64,000 nucleotides of DNA from Gentiana macrophylla (Eukaryota > Streptophyta > Magnoliopsida > Gentianales > Gentianaceae). Position 1 is the stretch's first letter, and the number at the start of each line of letters is the position of its first letter. The notes beneath the pieces are model-generated. The model searched no databases. It was not told the DNA's origin and worked only from the letters and a program-made list of their open reading frames with translations. Shown here in pieces: positions 24,014 to 35,953 of this stretch. Where the stretch lies: NCBI GenBank assembly GCA_026214975.1, contig JAOBSW010000655.1, forward strand, positions 1-64,000, in the 5' to 3' direction. A program made the position numbers and the translations under genes.

Positions 24014-25423
24014 CATCAATAAGTCATTCCCCAAGACAACATTTTCCATGGTCAAATCATACATACACAAGAAACTCGAGTCAACTCATACCATTCATGC
24101 TCATAAGTTATCCATTATTCACTACTCGCTATGAATCGAAGTGATGTGTGCATGTGTATTCAATTTTATATATTCATGGCAAGATTAAAGTTTATGCTAA
24201 CTTCGCAGTCTTAACCTACCAACATCAGCACTCCCACTTCTTAAGCCTCGTGAATGGGTAAAGACATGGTGCAATAAGCAAGAGCGTTATCCAAAAGGTT
24301 TTTGACTCGAGACCGAGAAAATACTCAAAGCCTCTTAAAAAGTTGAATTTCTTCGCATTTTCATAATTTCAGCATTAACACCTTTCAAGAAAGAAACTTG
24401 CTTTCAAGGTAAAGTATGCATTGCAAGAATCCTCTCACGGATTAGTCAATAGCATTGAATATTACCACAAGCTCGGGCTACTTTGGTAATGTTACTACAA
24501 GCCCAGTGTTTAACGCATTGTTAAAACACAGATAATTCTCAAGCTTATTACTCCGCTTTGATGACTAGAAGATAAGAATACATCAACAGATAAATATCGA
24601 CACTAAGTTTGCATAACCAATCATCTACGCAATGTACACATAATTCTTCTAGTTATTATAATTCATGCGGTAAACGTCGATCCACAAATTGAGTAATCGA
24701 ATAATAAATAACTACTTGCAATAAATCGGCATGAATATCCTTAAAATTTACATTCACATAAGTATAAAATGATCACGTACTCATGCAACTTGGTTCCTTC
24801 CCTACTAACTCCATGTATAAGAACTCACAATTCTAAGGGTACGAGATAATTAATTTGGCATTTGTTCAATTTTTTCATTTTTCACCGTTTCATTCAATTG
24901 TTCAATTATAACACATCATAGCTAAGTCTCCTACCCCCCACTTAAACTTGCCATTGTCCCCAATGACAAAGAAAAAGGAGAACTTAAGAAAAAGACTTAG
25001 CTCTGGAAACGGCTCTCAAGTAAATGCAGAATATAGGAGTGATCCATGCACATCGTGGAGAAGAAAATTTAAACCTGTTTAAGCAAACCAAACAGAAACT
25101 CCACGAAACCATTAATAACATGTCAATAGAAGTTATAAAATAATGTGGCAGTAATTAGATATAGAATATCCAAAAACAAATTAAGTCACTTTATTTCATA
25201 CAACCAACGACAAGGAAAACCAAAGAGTTAAAACTACAAAACTCACATGGCAAACTATGAAAGGAAAAACCTCGCTTATTCCGAACATAGACTCGGAACA
25301 TGGAGAGATGAAAAAACCTTAATGCCTCATGCTACTTTATTCAAACAAAACAAAAACAAAAGATAGTTTTTAAGAAATAGTTCTGAAGGTTATAGTCGTC
25401 ACTCGACTTAGTTCAGCGATGGT
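24014..25423 (-). other. E2 3' untranslated region with upstream purine tract
   Basis: No coding sign. At 24931-24950 the minus strand reads AAGTTTAAGTGGGGGGTAGG, a second PPT-like tract about 960 bases before the LTR. It is preceded by the hairpin CATTG-GGGA-CAATG at 24952-24965. The rest is AT-rich without recognisable features. Confidence 0.65.
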
Positions 25424-25929
25424 TTAAGTATAGGTGGGATCTTCAAGAGTGAAGACTTCCTCCTCCGTTCCTTGACCAAGACCAATGTAATGTTTCAAAC
25501 GGTGTCCATTAACCACAAAAATGGATTGATCCTTAATGTTTAATACCTCAACAGATCCAGAAGGAAAAACCTTACTCACTTGATAAGGGCCATACCATCG
25601 TGATCTTAACTTGCTAGGAAAGAGTCTCAAGCGTGAATTTTAAAGAAGAACTAGATCGCCTTCCTTAAAGGTGCGGTCCAATATCTTCTTATCATGAAAT
25701 TTCTTTATGCGCTCCTTAAATATTTTTACATTCTCAAAAGCTTCCAGACGAAACTCCTCTTGGCGAGTCAAATCCAACAATCTTCTTTCTCCAACTAAAC
25801 TCTCATCAAAATTCAACATACGCAGAGCCCACATGGCACGGTGTTCTAACTCAACCGGTTGATGACATGCTTTTCCAAACACAATTTTATAAGGGACATT
25901 CCAATGGTAGTTTTATAAGTAGTTCTATA
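25424..25929 (-). pseudogene. E2 integrase C-terminal fragment
   Basis: 25882-25640 has F-G-K-A-C-H-Q-P-V-E-L-E-H-R-A-M-W-A and H-D-K-K-I-L-D-R-T-F-K-E-G-D-L-V-L-L. 25630-25424 has L-R-S-R-W-Y-G-P-Y-Q-V and V-N-G-H-R-L-K-H-Y, ending at the pol stop. One stop separates them where N-S-R-L should be. The upstream edge is a truncation. Close to, but clearly distinct from, the integrase tails of E1 and of 17224-17715. Confidence 0.9.
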
Positions 25930-26458
25930 AGGTTGACTATCACATTGACGATGTGAATTGTCAAAGAGTTGACTAGTCAAACCACTAGAAGTCGCGTTAG
26001 ACGCAATTGGTAAGAAGAAGTACTACCCGTCAAAATTGATCCGGTCGATCGTCCCCACGCCGGGATCGAGTCAACTAGATATGATTCCAAACCACTAAAG
26101 GATTTTAAAAATTCTTGAAAGTCAATTGGGAGTAGTTGACTAGTGGGAGCAAATTCATAAACAAAAGATCATCTTTGATTTTGCTTGTGTAAACAACAAC
26201 ACTCTTTTATCTTTATTTTATGTTGTAGTTTTTAGCTTAACTTTTATATTTATGTTTTCTCGATTAGTAAAACCAAATTATAAATCTGTTTGTGAAATGT
26301 TCTCAAGAATGGTTAAGTAAATTTTAATCCTTTTAAAATAAGCAATGACACGAGCAATCCCGTTATAGTAGTTAGAGACTACATATTTGATGGACTTCTC
26401 CTAGACTTTGATTATTAATGAAAAGAAGAAGCTCAAGATAAAATTTGCGTTTTTCTAG
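25930..26458. other. Unassigned sequence
   Basis: No coding sign. A short segment near 26035-26100 (GTCCCCAC, then GGGATCGAGTCAACTAG) recalls the end of a gypsy LTR. TTGACTAGT recurs at 25960 and 26135. Otherwise AT-rich and unrecognised. Confidence 0.3.
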
Positions 26459-26620
26459 GGTAACGAGTTGTCCTTGCAAAAAAATATTTTTTCCCTGATT
26501 ACGAGTTGACATCACCGGAAATTTGTGTTTTCTCTTTATAACGAGTTGAAATTTGTGTTTTTTCTTTGGTAACGAGTTCGAATTCATGTTTTCTTCTTAT
26601 TAACGAGTTCAAATTTGTGA
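26459..26620 (+). repeat. Imperfect tandem repeat of about 31 bp
   Basis: Four to five units share TAACGAGTTGAAATTTGTG followed by a T-rich run ending CTTT. Units are visible at about 26460, 26499, 26540, 26570 and 26602. The first two are the most diverged. Confidence 0.75.
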
Positions 26621-26639
26621 CTCGGCAAAACATCGTAAA

Positions 26640-29044
26640 TGCTGCTAAGAAAGGAATACAAACTGACTATGGCTAAATTGCTTAACTTACAACAACAAAA
26701 GGTCCAAAGGTTACAACGTACGATGTCTAAAAAAAAAAGATACAACACTTGTCTTACAAACTTGAAATAAAAGTACATCATAATCTAGTACAACATTTCT
26801 TATAAAAGTAAAAATAAAGCATCATCATGGCATCAAAGTCATCAAATCATCATCGAACTCCTCAACGAACTCAAGGCTAACCCGCTCGCCTCTCACCCCA
26901 AAAGCATGCATAACAACATATGCAATTGAGGTAAGTACAAAGTACTTAGCAAGAGAAATAAGCTAATGTATAATTAAGTCTTACAATAAAAGGTTCATAT
27001 TATTATTATTAAGTTATCTTTGTGAGACCGACTCAAACTTTAGGTTCACTTCATACTCATCAACATGTCGTGACTATTGGTGTCTAGCTTAACTTATCTT
27101 TGTTACAACCGCATTCAAAGGCACTACGATGTCGTTGACTCACCACGGCATATCTGGTGCAACATATTGGTGGATCACACCAATATCCACGGGGGAAAGC
27201 CTGATAGTGCACGCGTTCGGCGAAGTCCCCCTGCCATTCAGCCGTTTATAGGCCAGTAGAGTTATTCACTTTATCTGACCGCCCACACTTTGCGACATAG
27301 ATAGTGCCTTACCAAGAATAGCATGATGTTTAATCTTTTAACTCCATAAGTACGTTTATTATTAAATGTTAACTAGCCACCTAAGTATTTTCAAGTAAGC
27401 TCCCTCACCTCTACTTCTCTCTTTCCTAGACCACTAGACACGGACAAGGCCTAGCACATACACAGACATTGATGAATACTAATTCATCAAAGCACAAGCC
27501 AATCATACCCTTCCGACGGTCCAGAACTTCAACTCTATGGAAAAGTACATCCGGTGCCAGAACTAAACACATCAGAAGCTTAATCAAGGCTTGTTCATGT
27601 TAATTTAATGTTATTAGGTGAAAACAACATTTAAAACTAGACTCGGGGCTCAAAACTGACTAAACACAAAAAAAGACAAGTCCAGTGTGCCCATGATCGG
27701 CTTGAAGAGCGCTTTAATCGGCGAAACAGTAGACTTTTCGCCAAAGTTGGTGTGCTCAGACTGGATTCTCGTGCATCAACACTAGCTCGTGCACTCAAGA
27801 TTTAGATCCGTGCGCATGCACCAGGCCTCTGAATGTAAAAACGGACATTCTAACTCCTTGGTGCGCCCACACTGGATCTGGTGCGCCCGCACCAAGCGCG
27901 GAAACTACAAAACTCCAAACAAGTTTAACACCATTAGGCACAACAAAACAGCAGAAAAGCCTTGCTTTTACATAACTAAACATCGATAATTCTCTAACGC
28001 AAGTAGGCATGATTTCTAGCATTAAAACACCACAAATTGTACCCAAAACACAACCTTAACAACATAAGACCTTAATTAAACATTAGGAAGAGCCCCTTAC
28101 CTTTCAAGCAAGCAAAAACCACAATCAGATCTACAGCACCTTCTAAGACATCAACTGGAAACCTATTTGATCACAATTAACTTGGATGATGATCAAAGCT
28201 TCTAAACAAAAGGAACTATGAATTCAACCACACGAAACCAGAAAACTTGATCATCTCTTGAAGAATCCAAAACTGAGGCAAAACTAACCTTATTCCAAAC
28301 ATGATGAGCTTGATGTCAAAATGAAGCCTTCTTCTTCCGCGATTCGAATCTTTAATTCATTCGAAAACTGGTCGACTAACTTGTGAGAAATCGAAGAAAG
28401 TCCTTTGCCCTTTTGGTTTTCTCTCAACGTTGCTGGAGTTTTTCTTTGAATGTGTAAAAATCTAATTCGATAACTCCCCTTAATCGCACTCTAGTGGGAA
28501 AACGATTAGACCAGTGTGGAAAGATTCAAGCGAAGAACGGAAGAGTGTAGTGCAGAGCATGCTTTCACGGCCCATGGGAGGACCGACTTTCAAAGCGTTA
28601 ATTCCGTTGAGAATAGAGGTCCAAAGCAAGCAAGGAAAGCTACAAGTGGTCTCGTGAGCATTCCACCAGGTTCAAGGACATCTACCGAACGGAAAGCCCC
28701 ACCTCTCTAACCCTCCCCGCTATCCCAACTACAAAGAGAAACACAAGCCTAGGTTTTCTAACGATTTGGATATGTCCAAATGGCTAATCCAGCGAAAGAG
28801 GGAGGCTCTCGAAACCAAACGAGACTAGAAAGAACGAGTTTTATTTCCTCAAGATAAACCTCCCTAGTTAATTACCTTTAAGTCCTCTTCATTACAATCA
28901 AATCCCCAAAATTCCTTAATTTTCCAATAAACTCTTTTTGCTTTTCTTTCCTTTTTGATCTTAATTCCGTAATTAAATAAAGATAACAATCCATTTTTCG
29001 TAAAAAGTCACGTCCGTCCTTTTTCGAAAAGTCGAGATATTACA
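26640..29044 (-). repeat. LTR 'F' of an unassigned LTR retrotransposon
   Basis: Homologous along its length to 53233-55050: shared blocks include 'gtgagaccgactc' (27023 and 53512), 'accactagacacggacaag' (27429 and 53928) and 'aggcttgttcatgtt' (27588 and 54087). On the minus strand it begins TGTAATATCTCGAC at 29044. The other end is unclear (about 26640). GC-rich island 27690-27900 with the palindrome TGGTGCGCCCGCACCA (27879-27894). No coding region adjoins, so it is a solo or truncated LTR. Confidence 0.65.
28505..28830 (+). other. Coding-like segment inside LTR F
   Basis: This part of F has no counterpart in the related LTR at 53233-55050. In one plus frame it reads open for about 48 codons (V-W-K-D-S-S-E-E-R-K-S, then L-S-R-P-M-G-G-P-T-F) and, after one stop, for about 50 more (Y-P-N-Y-K-E-K-H-K-P-R-F). 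It has balanced base composition unlike the AT-rich LTR. I do not recognise the protein; it could be captured sequence or chance. Confidence 0.3.
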
Positions 29045-29199
29045 AAAACAATTCATTCTCATTGCCAATTCAAATGAGGCTTCAATAATACTTTTACCCG
29101 GAAAAGAAAGAATTAAATTCATCGCACTCTGCATTGATATTATATTAGCAAGCAGAATCGGTCAGTCGTAAATGGCACATAATGAGGGAAGGTTAATTC

Positions 29200-29375
29200 C
29201 ACAAAACACTAAGCTAATATAAATCTAACTTCCATGAAAAATAGAAGAAAAGCAAAAGAACATTGAAATATATAGAACACCGGTACTAGACTAAGATTGA
29301 CTTGGTACACTACCAGTGAGATCGAACCTCTAGCGAGGCAAATCACTAGATGAGCTAGTGATTTTGGTATTCAAA
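29200..29375 (-). mobile_element. SINE-like element with RNA polymerase III boxes
   Basis: On the minus strand TAGCTCATCTAG (29358-29347) resembles an A box and GAGGTTCGATCTC (about 29332-29320) a B box, about 26 bases apart, as in tRNA-derived plant SINEs. The A box lies in a perfect 10-bp hairpin, AAATCACTAG-ATGAG-CTAGTGATTT (29340-29364). The 3' limit is not defined. It is too degenerate to be a tRNA gene. Confidence 0.4.
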
Positions 29376-29475
29376 TGACATCTGTATGGGATATGACCTA
29401 TCGCATGGGAATGGATCCTTACGGTACCACGAGTCCGATGCAAGGTGCCGTGCACTTTCTCAGGCTCCCAAATCG

Positions 29476-29495
29476 TTTTTTTTTTTTTTTTTTTT
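29476..29495 (+). repeat. Poly(T) tract, 20 bases
   Basis: An uninterrupted run of T between the SINE-like segment and the left arm of the large inverted repeat. Confidence 0.95.
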
Positions 29496-29515
29496 AATTT
29501 TTAATTTTTACTTTT

Positions 29516-29686
29516 GTTTATTGAGGTAAGTTTATTATATTTTTATTAAGATAAAGTTTGATTATTGCATTTATATTCTTTTTAATTATTTTTTTTTATT
29601 TTAGGTAACAAGTACTCTATCTTATTAAACCGACACCTATCAAAGCATGTCGTGTCGAAAAAATTGTCGGACACTGCGCATGACGC
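29516..29686 (+). repeat. Left arm of a large inverted repeat
   Basis: Pairs with 30521-30666. The core at 29602-29632 is identical over 31 bases to the reverse complement of 30568-30598, and similarity extends both ways through a GTCGTGTC and CGGACACTGCG segment. The arms enclose about 830 bp that holds two MITE-like pieces and a TA run. It may be a foldback or MULE-type element; no transposase is seen. Confidence 0.8.
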
Positions 29687-29712
29687 TATCTTAAGTACTC
29701 TATTTTAAATTT

Positions 29713-29950
29713 TAGGGATGTTCACGGTTCACTTCGGTATGGTTAATGGCCGTAATCGAAAATTTTGGTTAGTAAATATTTGAAACCGAAATTGAAACCA
29801 AACCGTTTGCTTTATGGTTCGGTTCGGTTAACCGAAAACCGAAATAAAATTTAACAATTTGACTAGGTCAGAAATGGTGGTTTGGTTTTTTATTCGATTA
29901 TAAACGGTTCGGATAATGGTTCAGTTATAAGAAATTTTATGAATATCCGG
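29713..29950 (+). mobile_element. hAT-type MITE fragment
   Basis: Starts TAGGGATGTTCACGG and carries many copies of GGTTCGGTT and AACCGAAA in both orientations, a well-known pattern of small plant hAT-like elements. The matching right end (CCGTGAACATCCCTA) was not found before the TA run, so it is probably truncated. Confidence 0.5.
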
Positions 29951-30027
29951 TATACATGAAATTCAAAGAAATATTAATAATTAGATGTTTTATTTACAGA
30001 ATGTTAGATGTTTTATAACTGAAATAT

Positions 30028-30040
<13 letters not shown>

Positions 30041-30102
<62 letters not shown>
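30041..30102 (+). repeat. (TA)31 microsatellite
   Basis: 62 bases of uninterrupted TA. It can form a cruciform and is prone to length errors. Confidence 0.95.
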
Positions 30103-30104
<2 letters not shown>

Positions 30105-30233
30105 AAACATAAAAATATTTTAGTGTGAATATCACTTCCTATATTGAGATTTTGTGATAAGTGTTGTTAACAAACATGGTCAAATTCAACATTGTTAGCA
30201 ATATTTTTTTTTTTTTAAGATTTGAAAACAGTT

Positions 30234-30413
30234 ACCTACAAGAAAAACATTTTTTTGCTACACTATTGTTTGTCACAAAAAAAAAAGTGTTACTATATAC
30301 TTACTTTTATCCATATGAGCGTGGCAAAAAAGTCTAACCAAGTACTATTAACCACACTTTTTTTTTGTGTGTGCCAAAAACTATTGTAGCAATAGAGTGT
30401 TTTTTTTATAGTG
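30234..30413. mobile_element. CACTA-type MITE
   Basis: Left end ACCTACAAGAAAAAC and right end (reverse complement) CACTATAAAAAAAACAC resemble the CACTACAAGAAAAA ends of CACTA transposons. The two halves pair along their length ('gctacactattgtttg' against 'gctacaatagtttttgg', with 'cacaaaaaaaaaagtgt' in both). About 180 bp and non-coding. The flanking 3-bp duplication is not evident. Confidence 0.55.
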
Positions 30414-30520
30414 TACTAAAAAATCGTAGGAATTACCATTGTAATTTTTATTTATATTGGATGCCGATCGACGTTGTTTAGTTTTGATTTATGAAGCACT
30501 AAGACTTTAATTTGAGTGTC

Positions 30521-30666
30521 ATACGCAGTGTCCGATGTTTTTTTTGACACGACATTCTTTGACCGTCTCGGTTTAATAAGATAGAGTACTTGTTACCTCA
30601 AATAAAAAATTAAAATAAAATAAAATAAAAAAAAAACAAGACAATAAGCAAACTTACCAATAGAAA
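30521..30666 (-). repeat. Right arm of the large inverted repeat
   Basis: Reverse complement of 29516-29686, including the identical 31-base core at 30568-30598. Confidence 0.8.
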
Positions 30667-30824
30667 AAAAAAATAAGAAGAAAAGAAAGAAAACGAAAAG
30701 ATTTGAGGCTGACGATATTTTACACGGTGCATTTATCGATAATATTGGACCCTTAAAAAAAAGCCAATCAATGTGAAAGATACCGGTGCTAATTACACAG
30801 CCATGGCAGTAACGGGCACCCTTC

Positions 30825-30842
30825 TAACGTGTTTTTTATTTT
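30825..30842 (+). repeat. LINE target-site duplication, left copy
   Basis: TAACGTGTTTTTTATTTT matches 36089-36106 (TAACATGTTTTTTATTTT) at 17 of 18 bases. The T-rich site fits L1 endonuclease preference. Confidence 0.85.
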
Positions 30843-31212
30843 TATTTTTTTATTTATTTTTATTTTTTTAAACGGAATTTTTATTTATTCAACGAAACCA
30901 AGATTATGTAATCATGCACCATATCAAAGACTAAAACAATTCGACATATAAACATCTAAAAGCAGCCAACAATCAATTATAATCTTCGCAGAAATTTAAT
31001 CGTAAGATTCTTCGCTTCTTTCCATCGCTTGGGATACAAACACAGAGAGTGAGGGCCTTGCCACTGTTGAGTCATGAATTAATTTATTTCGCTGAGATCC
31101 AGATGTCATTTACCGCTCCCTCCAAGTATAATTCCACTCGTTAGAGCCTTTTTAGTGGCAGATTCTCTGCTATTCATATATCTCAGATCTTGCTTGTGCC
31201 AAAGAAGTGACT

Positions 31213-34200
31213 CTATTGATCTCTAGGTATCAATAACATCCACACTTGGGTAGTCCAAGGACAATCACGAAGAGCATGCAGGGGTGTTTCATCTTCAATA
31301 CCGCAAATTAGACAGGTGGGAGAAGGGATGATGTGTCTCTTAGCCAAGAAATCGAACGTAGGCAGTGCTTTATGTTTTAGCATCCAGAGGAAAAAGTTGG
31401 ATCGAGACGGACCTTTTAGCTTCCAAATTTGTTTCCATTGCGTAGTAGCTGTCGCACCTTCTTGTTCCTCATTCAACTCTTTAGTTTGAAAATGGTAACT
31501 AGAGGAGACCGAATATTTACCTTTAGGATCATTATTCCATCTGAAGCCATCATCTGTAAGTGTCACACCTCTCCAAAGTCTAGAATACGCAATGCAAATG
31601 CCTCTCCATACTGGGGAACAACCGGGCCTGGGCTTGGGGAGTAACTCCTTATATTTATGTGACAGAGCTTTTATCCAAAGTTTATCATGCTGATTTATCA
31701 ACTGCCAAACCAGTTTGCCTAAGAAAGCAATATTCATTTCCTGCACACTTCGAATACCCAAACCACCTTCTTCCCTTGGCTTACACACTTTTTGCCAAGC
31801 CACGTTATGCATTTTGCGTTCATCTTCATTATCTCCCCACAGGAAGTCTCTACATACCTTCTCCAACGCCGACACGCAGGTCAATGGTATATGAAAAGTC
31901 TGCATATGATAGTAAGCCTGGGATGCCAACGAACTCTTGATCAATATAGTCCTACCTGCCTTAGATAATATTTTGGACGACCAGGAGGAAAGTTTGGCCT
32001 TCATTCTATCAAGCATAGGTGCAAAGTGAGCAATCTTAAGTCTGCCGTGGATTAGAGGGACTCCAAGATACGTGCCTAGAGAAGGCGTATATTTCATTGA
32101 TAGCTTGCTTGCAATATTATTTCTGCTCACTGGATTAACATTACTAGAAGTATAAAAGCTTGATTTCGCCAGACTAACCTTTTGCCCCGAGCAACTGCAG
32201 AAATCTTGTAGAGTTTTCTCCATGCAACTAGCTTGCTCTTCAGTTGCTTCTCCAAGAAGTAGATCATCAGCAAAGAAAATGTGTGATATTGGAGGGCCCC
32301 CTTTAGATATATGTAACGGTTTCCATCTGCCATCTGAAACTGCTTTATTGATCAGCATGCTTAGGACTTCCATACATAACACAAAAAGGTAGGGGGTAAT
32401 ATGATCCCCTTGTCGTACTCCTCTACTGGGTGAAAATGCATCAATTTTTATACCGTTCCAGAGAACTGCCAATCTAACTGAAGTGATAGTGTGCATGATA
32501 AAATTGAGGATCGACTCTTTGATCCCAATAGTTTTCAGAATATTTCTCAAGAAACTCCAATCAACTCTGTCATAAGCTTTTTCCAAATCTACTTTCACGA
32601 TCATAAAGCCTTTCTTCCCTTTCTTGTTATGTAAGTAATGCACAGCTTCCTGGGCCAGGATGATGTTTTCAGCACTGCTTCTGCCTGGAATAAAAGCACA
32701 TTGACTACTATGTATTAGCTCACCCATAATCAACCGCAACCTGTTTCCCAGTACTTTGGTCACAATTTTAACAATAACATTCGCAAGAGCAATAGGTCTA
32801 AATTGAGAAGGTGTTTCCGGTACATCCACCTTGGGAATAAGTGTTATGAGGACCTCATTCATATCAGCTGGGAGGCATTGATTCTCGAAGGCTTTCTTCA
32901 CAAAACTCGGTCTGTAATCCCCTATGATACCCCATCCTTTCTTATAAAAAATAGGGGGTAGCCCGTCAGGTCCTGCCACTTTATAAGTCCCCATGTCAAA
33001 GCATGCTTCCTCTATCTCCTTTTCACTCACATTTTTATTAACAATTGACAAAGAAGACTGAGACAGAGGAGGGAAGTTGAAAACACAACTGCACTGGTGT
33101 GTCTGCACCTCATTAGAGTAAAGATCAACAAAGAAATCTCTCATCAAGCTCTTTATTTCCTGTTCTTCACATGTCCAAGACCCATCAGCTTTTTTCAACA
33201 TGCTGATCGTATTTCTCTGTTTTCTTTTGATGGCCGTTAGATGATAATAATGAGTATTGCGTTCCCCTTCCACTATCCATTGCAGTTTAGAGCGTTGGTG
33301 CCATAGGAGCTCTTCTTGAATAAGTATATCATTGTAATCTTGCTGAAGCCTTTTCTCCAGATTGACTAAAAAAGTTGAGTAGCAATTGCTCAAAGATTGT
33401 TGGACACCATTCAGTCTATTTAGACAATTCGTCTTCCTGTAAAAGATATTTCCAAACACATTTCTATTCCACTTTTGCACCTCTGTCATGAAATGATTGA
33501 TGGTCTCTCCCATATTTGGATTAGAAGTATCCCAATTTTGCTCCATAAAATTCATAAAATCTTTATGTTCCAGCCACGCATTTAAGAACCTGAAGCCACC
33601 GCCACCCTGAGATTTTTGTTGTTTAAGACTTACACTGAGTAAGAGAGGACAGTGATCAGAGTGGACTTTTGGTAAATGCAAAAGAGTCGCTTATGGGAAA
33701 AGTAAACTCCACTCTGCTGTATTCCAGACTTGGTCCAATCTTTCTAGTATTCGAACGCCTTTATATACAGGTCCTGTCCACGTAAATCTTGGTCCATGGA
33801 AATTCATATTCAGCATTTTACAATATTGAATCATTGACCTCATCTTCTCCACGTTAATGCCTCCTATAGCTCTACCACCATATTTATCCTCTTGCTCAAT
33901 CACTTGATTGTAGTCCCCCATCACACACCAAGGATAGCTCATCACATTCGACAGCTTCTTAAGATATTCCCATAGATCATTTACGGCACTTGGTGTAGAG
34001 AAACATAAATAATAGTTAGAATCCATAAGATCTCGCTTATTCGGCAAACCGCCATATTCGGACATTGAGTAGTCTTTGGATATGTAATGAAGGTTCACCT
34101 CCTTGTCATTCCAAAAACACCAAATACCGCTGAATAACCTCTAGCTTCAACACACGTAACTTTATTATATTTAGATCTGTAATAGGATCTCGCCAGCTCT

Positions 34201-34327
34201 CATCACTACTAGCTCTAGTTTCCACTGCACCAGTGATATCTGGATTATGTCTTTTCAAAAGATCACTCAAATTCAATTTGAAATCATTAGAACCTACTCC
34301 CTTACAATTCCAAATTAAGATCTTCAT
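31213..34327 (-). pseudogene. LINE ORF2: endonuclease-reverse transcriptase
   Basis: Starts at ATG 34327 with M-K-I-L-I-W-N-C-K-G-V-G, the usual first strand of plant L1 apurinic endonuclease. Endonuclease continues through G-D-Y-N-Q-V near 33910 to H-S-D-H-C-P-L-L-L at 33665. Reverse transcriptase follows: R-P-I-A-L-A-N-V near 32800, A-F-I-P-G-R-S near 32695, V-D-L-E-K-A-Y-D-R-V near 32590, and catalytic F-F-A-D-D-L-L-L-G near 32270. The C-terminal zf-RVT region ends with C-L-I-C-G-I...H-A-L-R-D-C-P-W. The 31213-33681 stretch is 822 codons without a stop. Damage: a TAA at 33691-33693 in an otherwise continuous frame, and one frameshift near 34130. About 1035 codons in all, close to the family norm. 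Confidence 0.95.
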
Positions 34328-34363
34328 TATAAAATTAAATTTGTTTGAAATTTCCTCCTCCAT

Positions 34364-35953
34364 CCCCAGTATCCATTTTATCAGGTGGTTGGTCTCTTAG
34401 ACTCCACTCAGCTATACCAAAAACATTTGCACTTCTTCTTCCCACATTTAAATTCACCTGCATCTGCCCGTCCGGAGGTTTCGATTTAAGAATAGTCGTC
34501 TCTGTCATGCTTCTCCACAACAAATTGTCTGCTTCATCTTCTGGACTAGAATTTGGTTGATTTTTTGGGCTGAATTGCTGCTCCTGGTTATTGGAAATAT
34601 CGAGAAGAGGCGTTGGTTGACATTAGTGGTTCACTTCCACTGGAGGATTGTCCTTTTCTCTTCATTTGCTCCTGCTGATTTTTATTCTCTCGTTTCCCAT
34701 TGCTATTCCTTTGTCCCTCGGACTCCATCCTTCGAGTAATGAGATATTAGGGGTAGTTGAGCTTCATGTTGTTTCTCCACTTTTCGCTTGAATGCTTCCA
34801 CTGGTCTAAGATCGCTTCTAGCTCATCCTCCTCCATGGTTATGTCCTCGCTTCATCAACTAGGACATCGAACCGACCCGGTCCCCTTGATCAGACTGATT
34901 GGGATGATTCTCAGTCCTATTGACTTGCCTGGCTGTACCTGTTTGCTGACCTTTATTTGTGTCATACTGAGGTCTACGTTCTCCATTTCCTCTCTGTGGT
35001 TGATTCGGTTTACGTCTTCTTGTTGGAGCCAACATCCAAGGACCGAAAGGCTTATCAGAGTAGGGCCTTGGGGTGCTTGTGGATTCGTAAAATCTTGCAT
35101 TGCTCTTGGACCATCGTCAGTATCACGCCGACGGTGAAGGACGATTGCTCGTTTTATGACCATATCTACCACATTCAAAACAAGAAAGCCGCAAACTTTC
35201 GTATTCCACCTTGAATTGGAAACCTTTCAACACCACTTTTGTTCTTAAGACCTTATGTAGATTCATTTCTACACACACTCTTGCAAATCTACCTCTTGTA
35301 GAATCATTTGTGACAACATCAACCCTTATTGGTTTACTACTCTTTTAGCCAACCTCATTATGAACTCATGATCATCAAACACCTCGAGGGGATTTGGGGA
35401 ATCTAATCCATACCATAGTAGAATTAATCTTCTCTTGAGATGGTACAAAAATGGCCTCCATTTTCTCACAGTTAGGTAATGCCCCTGAATCACCCAAGGC
35501 CCTTTTCCAGAAAGCGGTGACATAGTCTTCCTTACAAAGAAAACGCACAACATAGAACCCGGTTCAAGGTCCACAATATCGGCTTGCCCTTAGTACACCA
35601 CATGTTGTTCAATCGCTCTTGTAGTATTTTGAATGAGACATTGCGCCCTAGCACCTTGATAATGATCTGCTCTTTCGCCATTGACGCCATAGATTTACAC
35701 AATTCCTCACCTCCAACTCTCTTTGGATCGTCATCAATTTTCGACCCTGGCCAATTCTCCGCAATCCTCATAAATTCGCTATATCCGCTTCATCTTCTCC
35801 ATCTCCATAGTAGAGTTGGTCTCGTAATTCAGTGCCTCTTACCACATCTACGCCGCGCGCACTCCCCCATGGTGCGGATTCTTTCTGTCTCTCCACACTA
35901 GTACGGAGAAGCTCTTCCTCCTCTGTGGTCTGGTCTACTCGCATATCCTCCAT
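34364..35953 (-). pseudogene. LINE ORF1: DUF4283-type RNA-binding protein
   Basis: Starts at 35953 (M-E-D-M-R-V-D-Q-T-T-E-E-E). A frameshift near 35770 leads to L-G-R-N-V-S-F-K-I-L-Q-E-R-L-N-N-M-W and, in the next frame, G-P-W-V-I-Q-G-H-Y-L-T-V-R-K-W, the hallmark of DUF4283 in plant LINEs. A CCHC knuckle follows near 35185-35150 as C-F-E-C-G-R-Y-G-H-K-T-S-N, with the last Cys replaced. The rest is a polar, disordered tail. It would coat the RNA. At least three frameshifts; the plus-strand ORFs here are shadows. Confidence 0.85.

Larger units (their letters stand above)
22418..25929 (-). mobile_element. E2: 3' part of an Athila-like element, 5' end lost
   Basis: Order on the minus strand: integrase tail (25929-25424), untranslated region, PPT, LTR. 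Everything upstream of the integrase C-terminal half is gone; the break at about 25929 interrupts the block before Y-R-T-T-Y-K-T-T-I-G-M. The LTR's outer end abuts the gag remnant at 22417, which looks like the insertion target. No target duplication can be tested because the other end is missing. Confidence 0.85.

Noticed and set aside
26459..26620. CRISPR-like array
   Set aside because: Units are directly tandem with drifting sequence and no unique spacers, in a plant nuclear context.
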